Positions 56,441-64,000 of a stretch of DNA of 64,000 nucleotides are shown piece by piece. The notes beneath the pieces were generated by a model. It ran no database searches. It was not told where the DNA came from and saw nothing but the letters and a program-made list of their open reading frames with translations. The number at the start of each line of letters is the position of its first letter. The first letter of the stretch is position 1. The stretch is taken from assembly GCA_027924585.1 (NCBI GenBank), contig BSBM01000007.1, positions 9,639,501 to 9,703,500 of the forward strand, given 5' to 3'. The stretch is from Larix kaempferi (taxonomy: Eukaryota > Streptophyta > Pinopsida > Pinales > Pinaceae). A program made the translations under genes and the position numbers.

Positions 56441-57402
56441 CTTGTCAATTTATTCTTTGACTTTTTCTTTATAGCGCGGGTTCAACCTGTATGGGCGCTG
56501 CTTTACTGGCTTGGCATCTGCTTTCAGAGGTATGCGCATCACTCCTAAGTTTCCTAGGATGCCTTTCATTTTTGTGAACTTGGTAGGAAAGATATCCTGG
56601 TAGTCACGTAATAAATCTGAAATATGCCCAACAGTTTCATCATCCCAATAGTCTCCTATAGAAGCAAACTTGGGTTTGGCTTCTGTACCAATGTTAACCT
56701 TTTTGAGCTCTATGTGTTCTGTAATGGCAGGGATATCAAGCTGAGGACCTTCAACATTGCGCGTCCCTTCTGATTCTGGGATATTGATGTTGCGAGGATC
56801 ATCCTCCTCTTCTCCAGCGGTGAAATTATAGCATTCCAGGGCATGTTCTATCTGAACAGCCCAATCCGGTTGGGAATATTCTGGTAATAGACATGGTTCA
56901 AATACCTTCTTTTTAATACACTTCAGAGCCTGATCAATACTTGGGTGCTCTGACTCAAAGCTGAAGGTAAGTTGAAAAATTTCTATCATAAGAGGCCAAG
57001 TAAGAGTGCCTCTGCGCAATTCTGTTTCAGTGTACCAGTTCCTTGGAACTGTGTCCAATGTGTGGATAAATAGGTGAACCCACTCATCGTCTGGAATATC
57101 CGACCATTGCTGAATGCATGCTTCAATGTGTGACCTGGAGTCACTCTGTCCCTCATATTTGCGCGACACTTCTACTGTAGTGTCCTAGAATCTGCGCAGT
57201 ATCAATCTGCGACAGTCTTGCCATGTGTGAATATTCTCTTTATGCGCACCCCACCATCTTGCGGGTGTAGCGCGCAGTGATACATCTAATGCCTGTATGC
57301 GCTGCTGTTCTGGAAGCTGTTGTTCATATGCCTGTATGAATTCGCTTACTTCAGTTAAACCATAAAAAATTGGAGTGTCAATCAATTCTGTGCCAATCCA
57401 TC
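56441..57402 (-). pseudogene. E7 second Gag-like domain and RT lead-in
   Basis: Between protease and RT lies a domain laid out like retrotransposon Gag: PIFYGLTEVSEFIQAYEQQ, RWWGAHKENIHTWQDCRRL, then SHIEACIQQWSDIPDDEW, WYTETELRRGTLTW and FSFESEHPS. Stops at 57401 (TGA) and 57185 (TAG) interrupt it. The following ~130 residues (NIPESEGTRNVEGPQLDIPA, then PVKQRPYRLNPRYKEKV) lead into RT, with a TAA at 56450. The true Gag with zinc knuckles lies upstream, so this is a second copy of the fold or a divergent domain. E5 has it too. Confidence 0.72.
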
Positions 57403-57966
57403 AAATGGATTTAGTCATCATGGCGCAACGTCTTGTAGAAACCTCATGTAAGCGATTCTGCCAGTTTTCCAATCCTGCATCTGAGTTTGATGTGCACGAG
57501 CTATCGCATCGCCAGCTGATATGGCCATCTGCTGTGGGATTGACATAGTCACTCTGACTAGCAGTCATCTGATACAAACTTTCCATGTGGCGCGCTTCTT
57601 CTTCTGCCCGAATGGGTTCTATATACCTTGGTCGTTGAATAGGATCAAGCGGTGCAATGACCCTAATCTGGTTGTCCTCGAAGGTCATCTGTCTTTTCTT
57701 CAAATTAATGGCAGCCAAATTATCAAATGCCCAGTCTATACCTAAAAGTGCTGGGTAAGGTCTACTATCATCTAGAATTTTGATTACTTCAAAGTCTGCA
57801 GAACTTCTTACTCCCTCGATATCAATAGGTACATTGGGTAATCTGCCCAATGGAGAGACTCGTTGCTGGTTCGCGAGTCTTAGCTGGATGGGGGATCTTG
57901 TAAGTTGAGGACTTCCCATCTGTTCCCATGTCTGCATGGTGAGAACATTAACTTCTGAGCCCAAAT
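57403..57966 (-). pseudogene. E7 protease
   Basis: A 187-codon open stretch beginning with the catalytic GSEVNVLT segment and continuing through WEQMGSPQL, ANQQRVSPLGRLPNVPIDIE and the conserved YPALLGIDWAFDN, then INLKKRQMTFEDNQIRVIAP. The active-site Asp lies in the run DLGSEV at the gag/pol junction, where a one-base loss (about 57967) puts gag and pol in different frames. In E5 the two are continuous at this point. The C-terminal ~70 residues resemble those of E5 (WRCDSSCTSNSDAGLENWQ). Confidence 0.82.
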
Positions 57967-60486
57967 CTAAATGACTTCGTCCATCTCAAATGCTCCAATC
58001 TGCGCTGTGAGCCTCATCTCTTTTCCAGTTCTAGTGTGACTCCCAATCTGGTGAACAACACGCTGCGGCGTGTTCGTCGAAGCAGATTGTTGACATTTAT
58101 CCAATAGGTGTTGAAGTTCCATAGTTGCTTTTTCATTGCGCAACAACTTTAAGCAGTTCCTTAGAAAAGTATGGACAGTGCCTAGTGCATCTTCTTCATC
58201 AGGCCTTCCGGATGTAGTGGCCTGTTCTTGTACCAAGTTGTCTTGTCTTAGCACTTGCGATCTAATATCATTATGCGGGGTTGCGACAGAACTTGAAGCT
58301 CTGGGATCTGAGAAATACTCTTGGGCTTGCTTGAATGCTTCTTTTTGCTTCTGCAGATTAAGTGGGGCTGGTTTAATATTAGCGCGGTGCACCCATTGCG
58401 TCGCTTGCTTTCCAGTTCCCGACTCTGGCGCACCAGTGGTTGTTCCACTGCGCGTCACGATATTAACTGTACGGTCTGGTTCCATTTTTTCTGCTCCAAT
58501 CAATTGAATATTCTGGTTAACCTGTGGCGTCTTTGCTTGCATCTTAGCCATCAACTGAGGGCATTCTTCAATAATATGATCATAAGATTTGCAGTATCTG
58601 CAAAGCGTCGTAGGGTTTTGGCAATCTCTTGCAAAATGACCTTGCGCTCCACAATTATAACAAGTGATCTGGCCTCTTCCGCGGCCAAAATTTGTGGCGC
58701 GTCCGCGGCCTCTATAATTTCCTGTTCGGCCGTCGCGAGTTTGGTCATATTGTGGACCTGCTACGGGTCCTTGTGCTTCTGATTGTACTCTATAAACATC
58801 GTGTTTCCTTTCCATCATAAGGTCATATGCTCTGCAATTGCTTTCATCATGGCCTACTGATTTACAGAAATTACAATATAGATTCTTTGGAGTTTGTACA
58901 TATTTCTGAAGTAAGTGACATTCTTGTGGTCTATGACCTCTAGTTCTACAGATTTCACACCAAGGCCCCTGTGCCTGTGGTAAAGGGTTAGGTGCTCCAG
59001 TTGCAATATACTCTATGAAAACGGGACAATGGTCCTTTGAATGACCTTGTGCTTTACATTTTGTACACCATATCTCCTCCTTAGCATCCTTTCCTTTCTT
59101 AATATCATGCACTTGCAAGGTTAAGTTTGCTAATTGGTTCTGCAACTGCGCAACATCGTTGCTTGTTCCAGCAATTGGTGAAGCTTCTAGTTTCATAGCC
59201 ATCTCTAGAGCTTGTTCCTGAGTAGTGAGATTCTGTTGCATAAGAGGAAGTCTAATGTGTGGAAGCAGCGCAGCAATGAACCATTCCTTATGCTGTTGTG
59301 GTGCAAACTCAAAGCTTACTTGATCTATCAAGGCTTTGAACTTTTGGTCGAAGTCCCATACTGACTCTGTAGGTAACTGTTTTATGTCTTTGAGCTCTGT
59401 TATACACTGTGATTCTGATTTAGGTTTCTTGAATTCTCTAATCATTGCATTTCTTACATCAGCAAGCGTTCTATTCTGTGCTGCTGAGTATTTCATGAAC
59501 CAAGTTAAGGCTCTTTCTCTTAGTGTAGTTGCTAACTGGACCAGTTTAACAGCATCATCATTAATTTGCTTAATTGTCCAAATGGCTTCACATAGGAACC
59601 AGTGTTGCTCAGGGTCTTCTATACCTGTTCCTCTAAAAGTTGGTAGTTTCATGTCATCACCCATCTTTCTTGTGCTAGGTTGAGGTGGAGGTGCTGTAGC
59701 AGTTCTTCTGGGCTGGTTGAACAAAGGTGGCACAGAGGTACTAGAAGTATCGTGTGGGCTACTAGAAGGTGTTACTGCGGGATTATACTGAGCTTCATCT
59801 GGCTTTTGCGGTGTAAAAGGGTGGTAAGGGATATGAGCGCTCCCTTGTCTTTCTATGTGGCCTGCTCTAGGAACTTGACTGTCTTCTGTACTCGACTCAA
59901 AAGAATGTTGGTCAAGGCCTACTTTATACCATTTTCCACTACGAGTGCAACCAATAACTTCAGGGTCACTATCAGAGTCTACGGACATTACTTGTCTATG
60001 CTATTCATCTGAAGCTATACATAGTTTTGCTTTTTCATACAGAAGCATTTTAATCCATAAGTTCAAAGAATTTAAGAACTTACCTCTATGTGCTTGAAAG
60101 AAACTCCTCTCAGCTTCATTGAAACTCTTTCTTGTATCCACTGCAAACTCAGTGATGAAACCTTCCAGCAGACTGTTCAACCAAAAGTCTACTGCGCGGG
60201 ACACAGAATTATCTACCCGCTTCAAAATACTGACTAGCTCAGGGGTCCAAGCGACTGGTCGATCAATATGCACAGTGGGTCTAGTATCTACTAACTTGGC
60301 TATCCAAGCATGTAACTCAAGTGCAAATGTGACAAAGAAAATTTTGTGAAGGTCAGTATAGATATACTTCTGCAACCATTCTTCTGACTGGAGCCTAGAG
60401 CTTCTATTTTCTTGTTTAGCGAACTCTTTAGCCTTTAAATCGAACCACTCCTGAATTTCTTTAGCTGTCGGATTCCAGTAACACAT
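57967..60486 (-). pseudogene. E7 Gag with five zinc knuckles (one stop)
   Basis: Starts at ATG 60486 (MCYWNPTAKEIQEWFD), has a TAG at 60001-60003, then stays open for 673 codons to 57967. The N-terminal ~160 residues are helical-looking, with many Trp and Phe. The central Gag domain includes KLPTFRGTGIEDPEQHWFLC and TTLRERALTWFMKYS, with EWFIAALLPHIRLPL. Five CCHC knuckles lie between 59073 and 58560: CTKCKAQGHSKDHC, CEICRTRGHRPQEC, CNFCKSVGHDESNC, CYNCGAQGHFARDC and CRYCKSYDHIIEEC. An Arg/Gly-rich stretch (RGRGRATNFGRGRGQ) lies before knuckle 4. The start is supported by a matching Met in E5 at 63819. Confidence 0.9.
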
Positions 60487-60745
60487 TTGTTAGCTGAGCA
60501 AGTCTCAAGGCAACAGAACCATTTGTTGGCTCACCAACAATCTCCTACGTCGCAGAAATAGCAAGTCTCACAGTAACAAGTCACAAGGCAATAGAACCAT
60601 TTTTTGGCTCAACAACAGGGTTCAAAGCAACGGAAGTGACATGATCAAGAAGTCATAAGGCAACAGAACCATTTGTTGGCTGAACAACAGGGTTCAAAGC
60701 AACGGAAGTGACATGATCAAGAAGTCATAAGGCAATGGAACCATT
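60487..60745 (-). repeat. E7 leader with reiterated primer-site/LTR-edge repeats
   Basis: Four copies of a 26-base core (AAGGCAACAGAACCATTTGT then TGGCTC) start at 60507, 60585, 60658 and 60730, spaced 78, 73 and 72 bases. The last one is the real junction of primer site and LTR. The others sit in the leader between the LTR and gag. Confidence 0.82.
60728..60743 (-). other. E7 primer binding site (tRNA not identified)
   Basis: On the minus strand TGGTTCCATTGCCTTA follows the 5' LTR after two bases. It begins with TGG as a tRNA-primed site should, but I could not match it to a known plant tRNA end. Confidence 0.55.
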
Positions 60746-62245
60746 TGTTGGCTGCTTTTTGGACAGACCCGGGTTTTAATGAAGCGCAGCAACAAAACCC
60801 CTTGGCGCACTAGCCCTCTCGGAAATGAACTGCGCAGCAGCTCGAGGTCTCACCCGAAGTGGCTATGGGGGGGCTAAGGAATCATATTTCCTTAACCTAG
60901 GCGACGCGGAGACTACTCTTTCCTCCTTGACGATTCCTCTACGGGGAATGTCTGACCCCTCTTCAAACTTATGAGTGCAACAACTCTCAAGCTCCTGCTC
61001 AGCAGCTTAGCTGCGCGGTACATCCACTCCTGCGCTAGGACCAATTATCCTCTGCGCCGATATTCTCGGCGTCGTTTCGCTAGCACGCCGGTGCAGCAAC
61101 ACGATCTCCTATCGCTGCGGCGACATTATCTTACCGATTCCTTCGACCCTTAACGATTATAGTCCCCAAGGAAGCTCCAAGAACTTACTCAACACACATA
61201 AAGACAATGCAATATTCCTGTATATGCTGTTAGTAAACTAAAACAGGCAATCACTTCAATCATAACATCACAACAACGAGAAATATGAAGTCCGCCTCCA
61301 CGGGGAAAACCACGTCCACGGGAGTATCTTATATTAACCAGAAAGTGATAGATTTATACACTATGCTGCGCACACAGCTGCAGCCTTAGATCTTTCCAGG
61401 AAACTCCACGCACACAGCTGGGAGCCCTTCTCTCTATCTAGTCTCTTCCTCTTCAGAGATTACAATAGTTCAGACGTCGACTCCAACTGTCTGTAACTCA
61501 AGGATTAGCTTCGCTGCTAACCAGCTCTAACTCCTGTTTTTTAGCAACACGGTAGAAAACAATCGACAAGATCGTAACAGAGGATGATCAACTCGATCAA
61601 TCCTTCTTACATCTAGTATCTACTATCTTAGCTAGCTCACTCACAGGCTTAGCTAACTGACTTACTAATTAACCAGCTCACTAACTAGCTAGCTAACCTC
61701 TACCCTTTACAATTATACCTATATATAGGTGGCCATGGTGGTCGCACCTTTACAAAACTGTGGGCCTTTCCCAGCAGTAATCCCCCAAAACCCTAACCAG
61801 ACATGGCTAGGTGTACTGTAGGCGCCGCTTACAGTCATGTCGCCGCTTCCTGCAGGCTCCATGATTTTCGGCGCAGCTTACGGGTATGGGCGCCTTGTCC
61901 TTCGCCTTTAATGCTTTGGTCCGTTGCTCCTCCTTGGTCCGAGCAACCATAACTTCTGTATTCAGCCTTAATGAGGGTAGCTGAGCCCTCTACTCCATTG
62001 CTTCATTCATTGTGGTAGCTGGGCTTTCCACTCAGCTACCTTCATTCTCTTCTGACATGCACGCGAGCTCCGTGATTTCCAGTCCGTAATCTACGCTGAG
62101 ATTATCCATCTGGCACCGTACTGCGCACCGTCTGCTTCTGTCCCAAAATTGGCGCTTATTCAAAATTTAGCACTTTCTCTTCCATACTTGTGCTTTTTCC
62201 TCAAAATTCGCAGCTTTTACCATAGCTGCGGCCTTGGCTCCAACA
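60746..62245 (-). repeat. E7 5' LTR
   Basis: 1500 bp direct copy of 48918-50417. Confidence 0.94.
61720..61727 (-). promoter_or_regulatory. TATA box of E7 5' LTR
   Basis: The palindrome TATATATA lies in the LTR with about 975 bp between it and the leader. It is conserved in the 3' LTR at 49892-49899. It would drive minus-strand transcription of gag-pol. Confidence 0.5.
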
Positions 62246-62250
62246 GCCAC
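62246..62250. other. Target-site duplication of E7, right copy (GCCAC)
   Basis: Matches 48913-48917. Confidence 0.93.
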
Positions 62251-63819
62251 TATTAAGATAATCTTGAAATAAGGGGCAATGTTCTCTAGTGTGGCCCTCC
62301 CCTTTGCATCTTATGCACCAAACTGCATGTCTTTGTTCATGTCTCTGTTCTTTTCCATTTTTCATACCTTTTAATTCTAATGTCAAGGTAGCCAACTGGT
62401 TCTGGATCTGTATCATCCCAGAACTACTTTCTCCAATTGGTGAGGCTTCCAACTTCATTGCGATCTCCAAGGCCTCTGCTTGAGATACAACCTTCTATTA
62501 CATTAGTGGTTGTCTGATATGGGGCAACAATGCAGCAATGAACCATTCTTGATGATATTGCGGAGCTATAACAAAGCTCACTTGGTCCAACAATGTTTTG
62601 AATTTTTGGTCGAATTCCCATACCAATTCAGTAGGTTTCTGCTTGATTTCTTTCAACTTTGTTATGCACTATGATTCTGATTTGGGCTTCTTAAACTCTG
62701 CTGCAATCGTGGTCTTGATGTCTGCTAAGGTTCTCGGTTGTGCTTGAGAATACTTCATAAACCAATGCAGTGCTCTATCTCTAAAAGTAGTGATGAGCTA
62801 CGCTATTTTTATAGCATCATCTGTAACTTGCTTGACACTCCACATGGCTTCGCATAGAAACCAGTGTTGATCAGGGTCTTCCTGACCAGGTCCTTTGAAT
62901 ATCGGCAGTTTTATATCATTATCTGACATTCTTCTTCTAGATTGTGTACTGTTTTGGGAATGATTCCCTGCGATAAAGGTAGACACAGGTTACTAGCTTG
63001 TGCTAGGGATAGTATTCTGCGGAATGGGCTGAGTCGTAGTGTTATGAGTACTCGCTCCTGCGGTGTTACTAGTATTGTTAATCTATCGGATGGGTTGCGT
63101 GATGCTCGTGGTGGGTGTGTTCTAGACTGATGGATTTTGAGGTGTAATATGCTGGATTGTGGCTGATAACTGAGTGTTCGTATTATTGAGGTCACATGGA
63201 ATTTCGGTATCTATACGGTTTCTAGATTGTCTGGGATACTTTTCATTAGTAAGCTTATATCTCTTTCCACTTCTCAAAGTATGGTTTTCTTCGTCAGAAT
63301 CAATGTGTGTATTCTCTACCATGACAGATTTAGAATTATTGTTGCATTCTTAAAACACCTTTCTCAGCTAAAAGAATTTTAATGTATAGACTGAGGTTTT
63401 TCAGGAACTTACCTCTGAATCCTTCGAAAAAGTATGCTTCAGCTTGGCTGTAGGACTTCAGCATATCTACAACAAACTCGATCACAAATACTTCTAGTAT
63501 GCTATCAACCCAGAAGTCAATTGCTCACGACAGTGGGTTGTTGATTGCTTTGAGGTGTGTAGTAAGCTCTGGAGTCCACTGCGTAGGTACTCTGCCTTGG
63601 GAACAATTCTTTCTTTCTGCAAGGCGCGATATCCACTCGTGGAGCTCGTTTGGAAAAGACGCCCAGAACATTTCGTGGATATCCTTCCACAAGTATCTGT
63701 TTCAACCACTCTAAGTCAGATAGACGCGGATGGTTGTTTTCTTTCTTTGCGAAATCTCTTTCAATCTTATCACACCAAGCCCATATCTCTTTCTTATCTC
63801 GATGCCAACTGTTGGACAT
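62251..63819 (-). pseudogene. E5 Gag, N-terminal part
   Basis: Starts at ATG 63819 (MSNSWHRDKKEIWAWCDK), matching the E7 start. Frame changes lie between about 63330 and 63520, and there are several stops (for example near 62795 and 62500). The Gag domain is recognisable: KLPIFKGPGQEDPDQHWFLC. The first zinc knuckle CIRCKGEGHTREHC is followed by LFQDYLNSG, where E7 interrupts. The remaining knuckles are at 48912 and below. Confidence 0.8.
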
Positions 63820-63822
63820 TAC

Positions 63823-63874
63823 TTTTCTGAATACACTATCGCATCATTGGTCTTAGCGCAGCAACGAAACCATT
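63823..63874 (-). other. E5 leader and primer binding site
   Basis: On the minus strand TGGTTTCGTTGCTGCGC follows the LTR edge after two bases, like the site in E7 but with differences. The tRNA is not identified. Confidence 0.5.
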
Positions 63875-64000
63875 TTTTGGTCTTCCTTTCTGATCTAGAG
63901 GTTTTCTAATGTAGACCCAGGTACTTCGCAGTGCAAGATACAAACAAAACCCCTATTCACTAGCCCTTTCGGCAACAGGCTGCAAGCAGCCTGAGGTCTC
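63875..64000 (-). repeat. E5 5' LTR (first ~126 bp, cut by window end)
   Basis: Matches 30768-30893 (GGTCTTCCTTTCTGATC..., CAAGCAGCCTGAGGTCT) with scattered differences. Its terminal TGTTGG is changed to TTTTGG. Confidence 0.88.

Larger units (their letters stand above)
48918..62245 (-). mobile_element. E7: complete Ty3/gypsy element with extra 3' ORF
   Basis: 13,328 bp with two 1500 bp LTRs (48918-50417, 60746-62245), TGTTGG/CCAACA ends and a GCCAC duplication. Minus-strand order: leader with repeated primer-site sequences, gag (60486-57967), protease to integrase (57964-53906), ORF3 (53258-50472), tract, 3' LTR. The LTRs differ at roughly 30 or more positions (about 2%), mostly transitions. 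Single-base stops and one frameshift disable it, but no large deletion is seen. It is nested in the gag of its relative E5. Confidence 0.95.
30768..64000 (-). mobile_element. E5: Ty3/gypsy element, split by E6 and E7, runs off the window
   Basis: The 3' LTR is 30768-32373 and the first ~126 bp of the 5' LTR is 63875-64000. Removing E6, E7 and their duplications leaves about 10.3 kb of internal sequence, close to the 10,328 bp of E7. Coding order from right to left: gag (63819-62246, then 48917-47990), protease and second Gag-like domain (47973-46175), RT to integrase (38350-35859), and an extra 3' frame (35262-32428). It is heavily broken. It inserted into the E4 chromodomain. LTRs and proteins resemble those of E7 but are clearly diverged, so they are two subfamilies. 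Confidence 0.9.

Noticed and set aside
1-64000. CRISPR arrays, rRNA, tRNA genes or a host protein gene.
   Set aside because: No regularly spaced short repeats, no tRNA cloverleaf or rRNA signatures and no intact non-transposon coding sequence could be found.

Overview
This is a repeat-only block of a large land-plant nuclear genome. I see no host gene, rRNA, tRNA or CRISPR array. The content is nested LTR retrotransposons with plant-type primer sites (TGGTATCAGAGC, complementary to initiator tRNA-Met, and TGGCGCCGTTGCCGGGG) and plant Ty3/gypsy protein families. A gymnosperm or another non-flowering plant with a bloated genome is a reasonable guess, but the sequence alone does not fix the taxon. 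Nearly every coding region is broken by stops or frameshifts, so the locus is old, methylated-looking heterochromatin with a few younger insertions.

Left part (529-28857, + strand): a head-to-tail tandem array of one LTR element, read as LTR1-internal1-LTR2-internal2-LTR3-internal3-LTR4(truncated). Intact LTRs are 845 bp, bounded by TGATC...GATCA, followed by a 4-base spacer and a TGGTATCAGAGC primer site, and preceded by an AAGTGGGGAGA polypurine tract. The period is about 4.89 kb once insertions are removed. Each internal region carries one Gag-like reading frame with a coiled-coil-like N-terminus, a G-patch and two CCHC-type zinc knuckles, and no pol. Unit 1 was hit by a 3.14 kb non-autonomous Ty1/copia-like element on the minus strand (E2, 2066-5206, target duplication GCAAG). 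Unit 2 was hit by a 10.1 kb Ty3/gypsy element (E3, 12625-22710, duplication CACTG) with an extra RNase H placed between protease and reverse transcriptase.

Middle (28858-30767, + strand): a Ty3/gypsy chromovirus fragment (E4) running from the end of RT to the chromodomain. It joins LTR4 abruptly on the left and is cut on the right, inside the chromodomain, by the LTR of E5.

Right part (30768-64000, - strand): element E5, a gypsy element whose 5' LTR runs off the window. Two later insertions split it. E6 (38351-46174, duplication CTTAT) is a non-autonomous element with two 1864 bp LTRs that look almost identical, and it lies inside the E5 RT. E7 (48918-62245, duplication GCCAC) is a complete 13.3 kb relative of E5 with 1500 bp LTRs, and it lies inside the E5 gag. 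With E6 and E7 removed, the E5 internal region is about 10.3 kb, matching the 10,328 bp of E7. E5 and E7 share an unusual plan: five-knuckle Gag, protease, a second Gag-like domain, RT, RNase H, integrase, then a long extra 3' frame with basic and coiled-coil-like segments.

Inferred order of events: the tandem array formed and decayed; E2 and E3 entered it; E4 became joined to LTR4; E5 entered E4; E7 and then E6 entered E5. E6 is clearly the youngest.
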